From: an uncultured Lachnospiraceae bacterium
GTDB taxonomy: Bacteria > Bacillota > Clostridia > Lachnospirales > Lachnospiraceae
NCBI GenBank assembly: GCA_947588995.1
Contig: CANPZI010000013.1
Coordinates: forward strand, 1-64,000
Direction: 5' to 3'
Length of the DNA: 64,000 nucleotides
Shown: piece by piece, positions 26,894 through 35,354 of the stretch
Layout of the letters: each line of letters begins with the position of its first letter
How positions within the stretch are numbered: position 1 is the stretch's first letter
Made by a program: the position numbers and the translations under genes
Notes under the pieces: generated by a model
What the model was told of the DNA's origin: nothing
Databases searched by the model: none
What the model saw: the letters and a program-made list of their open reading frames with translations, nothing else

Positions 26894-27834
26894 TCGTCTT
26901 CACCGTCCTCTCCGCCGATTCCCACCGGCATCCTGCGCGCTCTGTAGAACGACGCCTTGCCTTTCAGATAAGGAAAGGCGATGGCGAAAGCCACGATCAG
27001 TGCGGAAACCAGTTTCAGACACTCTGCCGGCACGCTCATGCGCAGCGCCACCGCCACAATGAAACGATACAGACAGCTGCCCAGGATAACGCCGGCGACA
27101 CGCTTGAACATACCGCCTTTACCGATCAGCGTCTCCCCGATAATCAGACTCGCCAGCGCGATCGTCACCATGCCCTGCCCCAGATTGATATCGCAGGATT
27201 TCTGGTACTGTGCCAGGATTGCGCCGGACAGAGCCGTCAGCGAGTTGGCCACACACAGGCCGACCGTAATGGTGAATACGGGATTGATGCTGGACGCTCT
27301 CACCATGTATTCATTGTCGCCCGTGGCCCGAATCGAAAGGCCCAGTCTCGTGTTGAGGAACCAGGATAAAATAACACCAATAATCAATACAACGGCCGCC
27401 ACGATCACAATTTTATGCCAGCTGCCATACCACGCGGCATCAGACACCTCCTTTGCCAGACTGAAAACGGTATCGCAGCCGAACAAATTCACATTTGAGG
27501 AGAAGCCCATGACCGCGATGTTGACGGTGTAGAGCCCCGTATTGACAATAATGCCGGCAAGGATGGACGGAACGCCCATCCTCGTCTGCAGAAACGCGGT
27601 GACAAACCCTGAACAGACGCCCGCCGCCATGGCAGCCGGGAACGCCAGAAACGGATGCCCCGCAATCGTCACGACCGCGCCCACGGCACAGCCCAGAGTA
27701 AAACAGCCGTCCGTGGACAGATCCGCGATATTTAAGATACTGAATGAAATAAACAATGCCAGCGCCACCAGGGCGTAGATACAGCCCAGTTCCAGCGCGC
27801 TCTGCAAAATGGATAGTGTAAAAATCGAACTCAT
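26887..27834 (-). CDS. ABC transporter permease, TrpY-like
   Basis: A 315-residue integral membrane protein of the LivH/BPD-type-2 permease family with 8-9 membrane segments, including LGCIYALVALALFISFSILN at residues 13-32. The ATG at 27834 has GGAG 6 bases upstream; the longer reading lacks one. It works with the ATPase downstream and the binding lipoprotein upstream. Confidence 0.88.
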   Translation of the reverse strand: MSSIFTLSILQSALELGCIYALVALALFISFSILNIADLSTDGCFTLGCAVGAVVTIAGHPFLAFPAAMAAGVCSGFVTAFLQTRMGVPSILAGIIVNTGLYTVNIAVMGFSSNVNLFGCDTVFSLAKEVSDAAWYGSWHKIVIVAAVVLIIGVILSWFLNTRLGLSIRATGDNEYMVRASSINPVFTITVGLCVANSLTALSGAILAQYQKSCDINLGQGMVTIALASLIIGETLIGKGGMFKRVAGVILGSCLYRFIVAVALRMSVPAECLKLVSALIVAFAIAFPYLKGKASFYRARRMPVGIGGEDGEDEC

Positions 27835-27866
27835 AAAATTCTCCGTTCCGTCCGCCTCAGGCCGGT

Positions 27867-29018
27867 TTACTCGAACTCCTGGGCCGTCGTGATCTCTTTC
27901 AACTCCTCGCACATATCGGCAAACATGCTGTAGTCCAGATTAAGCGCCGCCGCCGTCTCGGTATTCACCGTAGCGATACCGTTATCCAGCGTCACAACCG
28001 GCGTAGCCGCCGGATCCGCGCCGTTTACGAGGATATCGGCTACTATGTCCGCCGTAGCCGTGCCCAGCTCCTCGTAGTTTACACCGTAACCGAGGAACGC
28101 ACCGTTCAACGCAAAAGAGTCGGCGCCGCAGTAGTGCGGGATGCCCGCGTCGATAAATTTCTCATAGATCGCCAGCTCCGCCGTCATGACCGTGTTGTCC
28201 GTAGGCGTGAAGACAGCGTCGCAGCCGTCCGCAATCAGCGCGTCGGCAGCCAGTGTGACCTCGTCGTTGGTCGTTCCCGTCTTCTCTTCCACTACCACGC
28301 CTTTCGCCTCACAGTATGCGGTCGCGTCCTTGACCGGCTGCGTGGAGGCGTCCTCGCTCTTGCTGTAGAGCAGGCCGACTTTCTTGATATCCGGGTTCGC
28401 CGCAAACATCAGGTCCATAATCGCTTCCGTATCCAGCGCATCGGAAGTGCCGGTAATATTGGAACCGGGCGCATCCATGCTCTCCACCAGACCGGCGCCC
28501 ACAGGATCCGACACCGCGGAGAACACGACAGGAATCTGATTGTCCGCCGTGGCGTTCTGCATGATCATTGCCACCGGCGTCGCGATCGGCACGATCACGT
28601 CAACCTCGGAAGCGACAAGCTCCGTCGCGATCTGGTTTAGGACCGTAGCGTCCGCCTGCCCGTTGTAGACATAGTCCGCATAGTCGAAAGTGACGCCGAG
28701 CTCCGCCGCTTTCGCGTCCAGCTCCGCCTCGATGGCCGCCTCGATCTGGTTCAGGGAAGCGTCGTCCACATACTGCACGATACCTACCTTGAAGACTGCG
28801 GTGTCCTCCGCGCCGCCTGCCACCTCTTCCGTCTCAGCGCTGCTCTCCTCCTGTGTGTCTGCCTCCGCCTCGGCGCCGCTCTCTGCCGCAGTCTCCTCCG
28901 TCTCCGCGCCGCTCTCCTGCGCCGCATCGGCGTTCTCCTGCGCGCCCGCGCCGCCGCACCCGGCAAGCGCCGCCGTCATAACGGCTGTCATGAATAATGC
29001 TGCTGTCTTCTTTTTCAT
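27867..29018 (-). CDS. ABC substrate-binding lipoprotein, TrpX-like
   Basis: A 383-residue extracellular binding protein of the family that includes TrpX (ABC_sub_bind type). It has a lipoprotein signal ending LAGC (Cys 21), then a long acidic linker of Glu, Ala and Ser (about residues 24-73), then two Rossmann-like lobes beginning FKVGIVQYVDDASLNQIEAA. Features such as PVVFSAVSDPVGAGLV are typical. The start has GGAGG 6 bases upstream. Cargo is inferred to be tryptophan from the T-box specifier in the leader; the protein family itself covers aromatic and other substrates. Confidence 0.88.
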   Translation of the reverse strand: MKKKTAALFMTAVMTAALAGCGGAGAQENADAAQESGAETEETAAESGAEAEADTQEESSAETEEVAGGAEDTAVFKVGIVQYVDDASLNQIEAAIEAELDAKAAELGVTFDYADYVYNGQADATVLNQIATELVASEVDVIVPIATPVAMIMQNATADNQIPVVFSAVSDPVGAGLVESMDAPGSNITGTSDALDTEAIMDLMFAANPDIKKVGLLYSKSEDASTQPVKDATAYCEAKGVVVEEKTGTTNDEVTLAADALIADGCDAVFTPTDNTVMTAELAIYEKFIDAGIPHYCGADSFALNGAFLGYGVNYEELGTATADIVADILVNGADPAATPVVTLDNGIATVNTETAAALNLDYSMFADMCEELKEITTAQEFE

Positions 29019-29022
29019 AATA

Positions 29023-29175
29023 TCCTCCTTCTGGAGCGTTCACGCGACAGGGCGACGCGAATCTCAAATTCGCGTCTGCCATCAGGGGAATTTGTGACGC
29101 TCCTGCACAAGTTCCCGTGTGAAAAATCAGCACATCAGTGTGATTTTTCACACCACTCCTCCTTCCGGAGCGTTC
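29023..29175 (-). repeat. leader repeats and hairpins between T-box and trpX-like gene
   Basis: A 19-base block containing the ribosome site of the lipoprotein gene (29023-29041) recurs at 29157-29175 with one change. Between them are two perfect inverted repeats: GACGCGAAT/ATTCGCGTC (29054-29076) and GTGTGAAAAATCA/TGATTTTTCACAC (29117-29153). Neither hairpin is followed by a T-run, so they are not obvious terminators. Function unknown. Confidence 0.7.
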
Positions 29176-29221
29176 GCTCCGTATGCTTTAATGCATATGT
29201 GCGGATCACATTTTCCGCACA

Positions 29222-29505
29222 TAAAAACCGTCCCAGATCTGATCTGAGACGGTAATAAACAAATGTTATCATCGCGGTGCCACTCAACTTGGCGCATCGT
29301 AAGATGCTGCCCACCTCGCTTCATATACCTGCATATATGCCGCATGGATAACGGGCGCGGATCCCGCCGGCTCCTACTGTCATTTCAGGCCGTCCTCGAA
29401 AGTCCATTCAAAACAGTCGCTGCACCGCTTCCCACCAGCCGCGGCTCTCTGTGGCAGTTTCCCTGTCCCTACTACTCTTTCTCACAGGTTTAGACACAAT
29501 TTATT
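29222..29505 (-). promoter_or_regulatory. T-box riboswitch with Trp (UGG) specifier
   Basis: Reading the minus strand, stem I contains the AGAGAGCCG bulge region and the specifier loop GAATGGACTTTCGAGG, where TGG at 29404-29406 is the specifier codon. The antiterminator T-box GTGGCACCGCG is at 29273-29283. The terminator CCGTCTCAGATC/GATCTGGGACGG is at 29228-29252, followed by TTTTTAT. Uncharged tRNA-Trp should favour the antiterminator and switch on the ABC importer below. Confidence 0.93.
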
Positions 29506-29511
29506 TTCTAT

Positions 29512-29540
29512 ACCATAATCCATCTGCCGCCAATTGTCAA
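29512..29540 (-). promoter_or_regulatory. sigma-A promoter of the T-box operon
   Basis: Perfect TTGACA (29535-29540) and TATGGT (29512-29517) with 17 bases between, directly upstream of the T-box on the minus strand. Confidence 0.75.
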
Positions 29541-29635
29541 TACTTAAATGATGCAAAAATCTTCCGCCGTTTCCTGAAAGATCCATGGCTGCCACTGTTT
29601 CCCCGCATTTTTTTGTGAAAAATCTCCAAAAACCT

Positions 29636-29665
29636 CTGGCAATTTCCCCGCAAAAAGGTTAGAAT
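29636..29665 (+). promoter_or_regulatory. probable promoter of the PHP gene
   Basis: CTGGCA and TAGAAT separated by 18 bases, about 65 bases before the PHP start. The region from 29541 to 29635 is AT-rich and shows no other feature. Confidence 0.4.
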
Positions 29666-29729
29666 ACAGCTAACGTCTCTGTCCGCAGCAGCCGCGCAGA
29701 CGAGGCACAGATATGATCGGGGTGAAGAT

Positions 29730-30554
29730 ATGAAGCTGGATATGCACTGTCACACAAGAGAGGGATCTCCCGACGGCAAGGTCGGTCTGCTGGAAAATAT
29801 AGAACTGCTGAAGCGCAAAGGCTACAACGGCATGCTGATCACGGACCACGACTCCTACAAGGCGTACCGTTATTATCAGAAGCTCGCGGAGAAACCCGCG
29901 GACTTCGTCGTCCTGAAAGGGATCGAGTATGATACCATCGACGCCGGGCACATGCTGATTGTCATGCCCACCGGCGTGAAGCTCCCTATTCTGGAGCTGC
30001 GCGGGCTCCCCGTGGCACTGTTGATCGAGATCGTCCACCATTTCGGCGGCATCATCGGACCGGCGCACCCCTGCGGCGAAAAATTCTTAAGCATCCGCGA
30101 CACGCTGCGCGAGAAAAAATCCGGCAACATCCGCGGAAATATCTATCAGAAATTTGATTTTATCGAGGGATACAATGCCTGCGAAGAGGCCGACTCCAAC
30201 CTGCGCGCCATGCGGATTGCACAGGAGCTTAACCTGCCCTGTTTTGGCGGCAGCGACTCCCACAAGCAAGACAGCGTCGGCCTCGGCTATACGATCCTGC
30301 AGGAGGATGTCTCCGACGAGACGGATCTGATCAACTATATCCGTACAGGCAAGCCGACCAAAACGGGCGGCGTCCACTATGAGCACACCACCAGGGCCAA
30401 GCTCGGCCGGGCCAACAAAATCCTCGTATACTCATTCTGGTTCTACAACAGGGCGACGGCGTTTTTCCGCCGTAAAGCCAGAAACCTGGAACTGATGGAG
30501 ACGCGCTTTCTCGCGTCACTGGAGTCTTTCCGTGCGGGCAGCCGGGCCAATTGA
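29730..30554 (+). CDS. PHP domain metal-dependent phosphoesterase
   Basis: A 274-residue protein of the PHP superfamily, which hydrolyses phosphoesters using a cluster of His and Asp residues. Visible motifs are MHCHTREGSPDG at 5-16, LITDHDSYKAYR at about 36-47, GPAHPCGE near 110 and GGSDSHKQDS near 172. Substrate cannot be told; relatives act on nucleotides or oligonucleotides. The start follows GGGGTGA. Its stop codon abuts the stop of the convergent gene with no space between. Confidence 0.85.
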   Translation: MKLDMHCHTREGSPDGKVGLLENIELLKRKGYNGMLITDHDSYKAYRYYQKLAEKPADFVVLKGIEYDTIDAGHMLIVMPTGVKLPILELRGLPVALLIEIVHHFGGIIGPAHPCGEKFLSIRDTLREKKSGNIRGNIYQKFDFIEGYNACEEADSNLRAMRIAQELNLPCFGGSDSHKQDSVGLGYTILQEDVSDETDLINYIRTGKPTKTGGVHYEHTTRAKLGRANKILVYSFWFYNRATAFFRRKARNLELMETRFLASLESFRAGSRAN

Positions 30555-31466
30555 TCAGCCCTTTTTTCCGTTGGCAATATTCTTCAGCTCGTTCAGCGCA
30601 TCCCGGAACCTGCCGGAAGCCATCGTCGGGTTGTTGCGGATCATATCGCGCTTATAGAAATCCAGCATTCCCCTGTAATTATCCTGCGCATCCGGATAGT
30701 TGCTGAATCGACCGCGCAGCTCCGCTATCTCTTCTTTCACCGGATCGGCGTACGCCGAGGGTTTTAAGCGAATCGTCTCTTTCAGGCCGGCGAAGCGCTG
30801 CCTGATCCCCTCGCTGAGTTCCGTCAGGCTGAGCTCTCTCTCCAGCTTCTTCTGTTCTTTTTCCTCCGCATTGAACGCGATCAGCACATCCAGCCTGCGC
30901 TGCATGCGCTCCATCTCTTCCCTGACGCTCTGCAGTTTCACCAGAATATCGCGGATGTCCAGCGCCGCCTTGAACGAAAGCGTAAAGTCTATCACGATAT
31001 AGACCGTCAGAAACGCCGTGACATAACCGAGAAGCTGCGCCGGCATACTGCGGACCAGCCGGTCGATCGGATAGTGCAGCACCCGCGTCATGAGCACCGT
31101 GAACATGCCCCATGCGAGCGTTGAGCCGAGGCATATCTGTCCCTGAAAATTAAAGGGTTTCCCCGAGTAGTCCCAGTAGCGCACCTTAAACAGCGCCTCC
31201 ATCGTAACGCCCGTTATGTATTCGAGGGCCGTCGCGCCGACACAGCCCGCCAGATAAGTCAGCACAATATTGTCCGCAAAGGGCATGGAGACGACGAGCA
31301 TCATCGTCGCGCCGCTGCCGTACAGCGGCAGAAAAGGGCCCCGCATAAAGCCCCTGTTGATCCACTTCTTTGATTTTAGCGATACATAGGCCGATTCGAA
31401 GCACCAGCCCAGAAAACAGTATGTGTAGAAAATAAACAGCCACTGAACTGCCTGATAGTGAAACAT
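30555..31466 (-). CDS. CmpB-like putative ABC transporter permease
   Basis: A 303-residue protein whose first 175 residues hold about five membrane helices and the hallmark of the putative ABC permease family often called CmpB: YCFLGWCFES at 16-25, RGFMRGPFLPLYGSG near 38-52, and the GVTMEALF/WDYS region. The C-terminal 120 residues are a charged coiled coil. The family is widespread in Firmicutes and lacks a defined substrate; no ATPase partner is next to it here. Confidence 0.75.
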   Translation of the reverse strand: MFHYQAVQWLFIFYTYCFLGWCFESAYVSLKSKKWINRGFMRGPFLPLYGSGATMMLVVSMPFADNIVLTYLAGCVGATALEYITGVTMEALFKVRYWDYSGKPFNFQGQICLGSTLAWGMFTVLMTRVLHYPIDRLVRSMPAQLLGYVTAFLTVYIVIDFTLSFKAALDIRDILVKLQSVREEMERMQRRLDVLIAFNAEEKEQKKLERELSLTELSEGIRQRFAGLKETIRLKPSAYADPVKEEIAELRGRFSNYPDAQDNYRGMLDFYKRDMIRNNPTMASGRFRDALNELKNIANGKKG

Positions 31467-31496
31467 CGCCTTGCTCTCCGATCTCTCTGTCCGTAT

Positions 31497-32426
31497 TTAA
31501 GTGAAGCTGATCACCGTCTCCTTTGGCGCCCTGGTCTGCTCCACACTGACGGCGTGAAGAACCGGACCCTCGCCCTGATAATCAGCGAAGTACTCTTTCG
31601 CGACTTTGGCTTTCACCTTTACCCACTGCTGATCCGACAGTGACTCCGTCCCGTCATACTGGCAGGCAAAGCCCAGAAAAGCCATATCCTCCGCACAGCA
31701 GGTCATCGCTGTCCTGCCCGGCACGAAATACCCCCTGGGAAAATCTTTCGGTTTCAGCACCATGGCGGTAAACGCGACCGTCTTGCCCTCGTAGCGCTCC
31801 AGATGATCCAGGGAATCCAGATACCAGATGCCGTAGCCGTTGTTGTCCAGTTCGATCACGTCTGCCTTTAAGTCGTAGGGCAGATCGTCCTCCATGATCT
31901 CGTTGATCTCGCCGTTTTCGTCCTCGAACACGATCTCCGCTTTCTGGTTGATTGCCTTGATATTGCGCTTGTAGGTGCTTAGGTCCTCCACGCCGTCGCA
32001 GCGGTTGAAGATGATCAGCTCCGAGGCGCGGATCTGCTCGGCCAGAAGCGACTTCATATTGGTGTAGTACATGGGAAACGTGGAGGCGTCTATGGTCGTG
32101 ATCTGCTGCTCGATTTTCCAGTGCCAGGGCAGCTTCATCTCCTTATAGTTCCACATGCCGTTGTACTCGATAATAATCCGCTCCGGCTTATGCTTCTTCT
32201 CCAGTTCGATCAGCTTCGCCGGCTGGAAATCCGATTCGTCTTCGATCAGTTCCAGCACCGTCCTGCTCTGCTTTAAGAGCGACGCATCGTACTCGTTCTC
32301 ACCCTCCTCACACAGGATAAGAAGCGTCTTTCCCCTGATCTGAAAGTAAGGCTGCGCCAGCGTATAGGTGATAAACTCGGTTTTGCCGCTCTCCAGGAAT
32401 CCGTTGATCACATAGACCGGTTTCAT
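31497..32426 (-). CDS. CobW-type GTPase fused to a YcgQ/DUF1980-like domain
   Basis: A 309-residue protein with an N-terminal G3E/CobW P-loop (NGFLESGKTEF at 8-18) and G4-like NRCDGVED near 152. Unlike its neighbour it has no CxCC metal motif. The C-terminal 110 residues, with VPGRTAMTCCAEDMAFLGF and QQWVKVKAKV, resemble the C-terminal domain of YcgQ (TIGR03943/DUF1980), a partner of the YcgR permease in zinc-regulated loci of Bacillus. The ATG at 32426 is chosen for family fit; its ribosome site is weak (AGGTGCGG). A metal-handling role is inferred. It follows the His-rich CobW gene by 55 bases. Confidence 0.75.
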   Translation of the reverse strand: MKPVYVINGFLESGKTEFITYTLAQPYFQIRGKTLLILCEEGENEYDASLLKQSRTVLELIEDESDFQPAKLIELEKKHKPERIIIEYNGMWNYKEMKLPWHWKIEQQITTIDASTFPMYYTNMKSLLAEQIRASELIIFNRCDGVEDLSTYKRNIKAINQKAEIVFEDENGEINEIMEDDLPYDLKADVIELDNNGYGIWYLDSLDHLERYEGKTVAFTAMVLKPKDFPRGYFVPGRTAMTCCAEDMAFLGFACQYDGTESLSDQQWVKVKAKVAKEYFADYQGEGPVLHAVSVEQTRAPKETVISFT

Positions 32427-32481
32427 AACAATCCGCACCTTTCCGTCATATCTCAATCTTTCTTACTTTTTCCACTTATTT

Positions 32482-33630
32482 TTACTTTTGAAACAGCTCC
32501 GCCAGCTTATCTTCTTTCAGCTGCGACCCGATCACGCAGAACTTGCCGGTCACATCGGGCTTGCCGTCCCTGACGTTGCTCTCCTCAGGCACATAGTCAA
32601 AATAGATCCATCCGCCATCGGCTGCGGGCACCATGCCTTTTGCGCGCAGAACAAGCCCGTATTCCTCCTCGTGATCCAGCTCCTCAAGAATATGCCCGAT
32701 CTCCTCTTTCGTATAGGCAGCCGGCGTCTCCATCCCCCAGCTGGTAAAGATCTCGTCCGCGTCGTGATGGTGGTGGTGATGGCCGTGTCCGTCATGGTCG
32801 TGATGATGCTCGTGGTCTTCATGATCGTGATCGTGGTGGTCATGGTCGTCATGATCATGGTCATGATGGTCATGGTCATGGTGGTGGTGGTCATGGTCCT
32901 CATAATCATGATCCCCATGATCGTGATCGTGGTCATGGCAGCCGCAGGTGCATTCTTCCCCGTGATCGTGGTGATGGTGGTCATGGTCCTCATGGTGCGC
33001 CATCACTTCGCGCATCAGCTCTGCCTCCAGGTCTTTCGCGCCCTCGATCGTCTCCAGGATATCCCTGCCGTCAAGCGCATCCCACGGCGTTGTGATGATC
33101 GTCGCTTTCGCGTTGTGCTCGCGGATCATCGCCACGCATGCCGCCAGTTTCTCCTCGTTCAGTTTATCCGTCCTGCTTAAGACAATTGTCCCCGCATGCT
33201 CGATCTGATTGACAAAAAACTCGCCGAAGTTCTTGATATACATTTTGCACTTGCAGGCATCCACGACGGCCACGGCGCTGTTTAACTCCACGTCCCTGTC
33301 CGCCATCGCCTCCTGCACCGCTTTCATGACATCGGAAAGCTTGCCCACGCCCGATGGCTCGATCAGGACGCGCTCCGGCGTATAGGTATCCAGCACCTCC
33401 CTGAGGGAAGTCCCAAAGTCGCCTACCAGCGAGCAGCAGATACAGCCGGAATTCATCTCCTTGATCTCGATGCCCGCCTCTTTCAAAAAGCCGCCGTCGA
33501 TGCCGATCTCACCGAACTCGTTCTCAATCAGCACCACTTTGCTATCGGCGAGCGCCTCTTTCAGCAGTTTCTTAATCAGTGTCGTCTTGCCCGCGCCCAA
33601 AAAGCCGGACACAATATCAATCTTTGTCAT
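32482..33630 (-). CDS. CobW/ZNG1-type metallochaperone GTPase with long His tract
   Basis: A 382-residue G3E GTPase, the group that inserts zinc or other metals into client proteins. P-loop SGFLGAGKTTL at 8-18, the metal motif GCICC at 62-66, and SRTDKL (G4) near 152. Residues 212-290 are an extraordinary run of His and Asp with about 40 His and an embedded ECTCGCH; this is much longer than the His loops of most relatives and should bind several metal ions. A CobW C-terminal domain follows (299-382). The ATG at 33630 matches the family N-terminus although no strong ribosome site precedes it. Which metal is used cannot be read from the sequence; zinc is the usual guess. Confidence 0.88.
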   Translation of the reverse strand: MTKIDIVSGFLGAGKTTLIKKLLKEALADSKVVLIENEFGEIGIDGGFLKEAGIEIKEMNSGCICCSLVGDFGTSLREVLDTYTPERVLIEPSGVGKLSDVMKAVQEAMADRDVELNSAVAVVDACKCKMYIKNFGEFFVNQIEHAGTIVLSRTDKLNEEKLAACVAMIREHNAKATIITTPWDALDGRDILETIEGAKDLEAELMREVMAHHEDHDHHHHDHGEECTCGCHDHDHDHGDHDYEDHDHHHHDHDHHDHDHDDHDHHDHDHEDHEHHHDHDGHGHHHHHHDADEIFTSWGMETPAAYTKEEIGHILEELDHEEEYGLVLRAKGMVPAADGGWIYFDYVPEESNVRDGKPDVTGKFCVIGSQLKEDKLAELFQK

Positions 33631-33697
33631 TGCCAAACACCAGCCTTTCTCCATTTCCATTCCCGGCGGCGCGTCTTTCCGTACCGCACAACTTATT

Positions 33698-33726
33698 ATT
33701 TTCCCCCTTTTGCACCGATCTGTCAA
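33698..33726 (-). promoter_or_regulatory. probable promoter of the CobW pair
   Basis: Perfect TTGACA (33721-33726) and GAAAAT (33698-33703) with 17 bases between, about 70 bases before the CobW start. No clear Zur operator is seen around it. Confidence 0.55.
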
Positions 33727-33757
33727 GGCGCGGGGCGTTCTTATCCGTTCCTCTGAT

Positions 33758-33793
33758 CCGGCCGCATACACCGCATCCTCCCGCTGCGGCCGG
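33758..33793. repeat. inverted repeat after the ABC permease gene
   Basis: CCGGCCGCA and TGCGGCCGG form a perfect 9-bp stem around 18 bases, starting 9 bases after the stop of the permease gene. There is no T-run, so it may be a 3' stabilising hairpin or a weak terminator. Confidence 0.6.
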
Positions 33794-33801
33794 CGTTTTC
33801 A

Positions 33802-34617
33802 TCATTCCAGATTCAGTCTGTGCTCCATCACATGCCAGGTGATCAGATAGAAAAGAGTCGAATAGAGCAGGCCGATGATCAGCGCGGGTTCCCAGGAATA
33901 ATGCCACATAAAACCGTTTAAAAGGCCCTCGGCGCCGTCCGCGAACATGATGATCAGCACGCTGATCATGCCCTCCAGCATACTCTGCAGTACGCGGAAA
34001 GCGATGTAGAAGCCGAAAGAAGCCATCACCTTGTGGTTCGCCGAAAGCTGTCCCAGGGAAATGCTCGCCGCCACCTGCATGATCTTCGCAAAGACGCCCG
34101 CCACCGCCGCGACTATCGCCATGATCACCGTAAATACGTTGAGTTCTTCCTCGCTCACATAAATCGGCAGATACCAGTGACCGCCAAAGATTTCGCCGAA
34201 GAAATCTTTCGTATCCCCTCCGCAAACCAGCCAGGCGGACATGTAGATGACCAGCGCCATCATCAGGATCCAGAATGCGCTGACGAGCGCCTTCGCCACG
34301 ATAATGTGATGCTTGTCCACCGGCAGCGTGTGCAGCAGATAGCCCTGGTCCCCGTAAGTGGAGGTGTAGAAACGGTAGATCAGATAGATCGCGCCGCCCA
34401 CGAACACCGTGATAACGCTGAGCGCATAGGACAGCATCATTACGAGTATAAAAATCCCGCTCAGCAATCCGTCCAATCTGTCTTCCGATAAAAGAGACTG
34501 CTCGGCAACGTTATTTGCGATCCACGTCATGACCGAGAGACACACGATCACCAGATTCGCCGGCAGGAGCAGTTTCCAGCTTGCCTTCCACTCATATTTC
34601 ATCAATTTTCCTAACAT
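33802..34617 (-). CDS. ABC-2 type exporter membrane subunit
   Basis: A 271-residue protein with six membrane segments (first at about residues 15-35, last at 245-265), beginning MLGKLMKYEWKASWK as many ABC-2 permeases do. It overlaps the ATPase gene upstream by 7 bases, so the two make an exporter of unknown cargo. Conserved segments such as GYLLHTLPVDKHHIIVAK are common in this group of Firmicutes exporters. Confidence 0.8.
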   Translation of the reverse strand: MLGKLMKYEWKASWKLLLPANLVIVCLSVMTWIANNVAEQSLLSEDRLDGLLSGIFILVMMLSYALSVITVFVGGAIYLIYRFYTSTYGDQGYLLHTLPVDKHHIIVAKALVSAFWILMMALVIYMSAWLVCGGDTKDFFGEIFGGHWYLPIYVSEEELNVFTVIMAIVAAVAGVFAKIMQVAASISLGQLSANHKVMASFGFYIAFRVLQSMLEGMISVLIIMFADGAEGLLNGFMWHYSWEPALIIGLLYSTLFYLITWHVMEHRLNLE

Positions 34618-35309
34618 GCGAACACCTCCCGGAAAAAACGATCCACGGACTTACCCTCATTGCGCCTGATCTGCTCCGCGCCGGCCTGCAGGAGGATGCT
34701 GCCCTGCCGGATGAACACGACCTCGTCCAGAATACTCTCCACATCCGCGATCAGATGGGTGGAGAGCAGAATCGTCGCGTTTCGGTTATAGTTTGCCACG
34801 ATCGTGTGCAGAATATAATCGCGCGACGCCGGATCGACGCCCGCGATGGGCTCGTCCAGCACATACAGATCGGCGTTCCTGCTCATCACGAGGATCAGCT
34901 GCACTTTCTCTTTCATACCTTTGGACAGATTCTTCAGCCGCTCATAGGGCTGGATCTGCAGGCGCGCCAGCATATCGTAGGCCCTCTCCACCTGAAAGTC
35001 CGGATAGAAATCGCGAAAATATTCCACGATCTCCATGACTTTCATCTGCGGCTGCAGATAAGTCCGCTCCGGCAGATAGGAGATGTGTGCTTTCGTCTCC
35101 ACGCCGGGCCTTATCCCACCGACCAGAATCTCACCCGCCGTGGGCCGAAGCAGGCCGTTCATAATCTTGATGAGCGTCGTCTTGCCGCTCCCGTTCGGGC
35201 CGAGCAGCCCGATAATCCTGCCGCGCTCCAGATTCAGGCAGACCTGATTGAGGGCGGTCTTTCTGCCGTACTGCTTGGTCAGTCCCATACACTGTACAAT
35301 TGGTGCCAT
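34611..35309 (-). CDS. ABC exporter ATPase
   Basis: A 232-residue ATPase with Walker A GPNGSGKTTLIKIM near residue 33, signature LSKGMKEKVQLI near 128 (the SKGMK form common in ABC-2 exporters) and Walker B LYVLDEPIAGVDP near 147. The ATG at 35309 has AAGGAG 8 bases upstream and is preferred over 35327. It pairs with the membrane subunit downstream. Confidence 0.88.
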   Translation of the reverse strand: MAPIVQCMGLTKQYGRKTALNQVCLNLERGRIIGLLGPNGSGKTTLIKIMNGLLRPTAGEILVGGIRPGVETKAHISYLPERTYLQPQMKVMEIVEYFRDFYPDFQVERAYDMLARLQIQPYERLKNLSKGMKEKVQLILVMSRNADLYVLDEPIAGVDPASRDYILHTIVANYNRNATILLSTHLIADVESILDEVVFIRQGSILLQAGAEQIRRNEGKSVDRFFREVFAC

Positions 35310-35354
35310 ACTTTTTCTCCTTCCCATGCCGCGTCAGCGCGCCGCGGCTCTGTC

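Noticed and set aside
28834-29151. 105-codon minus-strand frame at the start of the TrpX-like gene
   Set aside because: Overlaps the lipoprotein gene in another frame and has no domain; the lipoprotein reading has a clear signal peptide.
29117-29153. 13-bp hairpin considered as a terminator
   Set aside because: No T-run after the stem on the minus strand; the T stretch is inside the stem.
32757-32997. short tandem DNA repeats that resemble an array
   Set aside because: They are in-frame His/Asp codons of the CobW protein, not a CRISPR array; no unique spacers.
33758-33793. inverted repeat considered as intrinsic terminator
   Set aside because: Stem is strong but lacks a T-run in the direction of the preceding gene; listed as a repeat instead.
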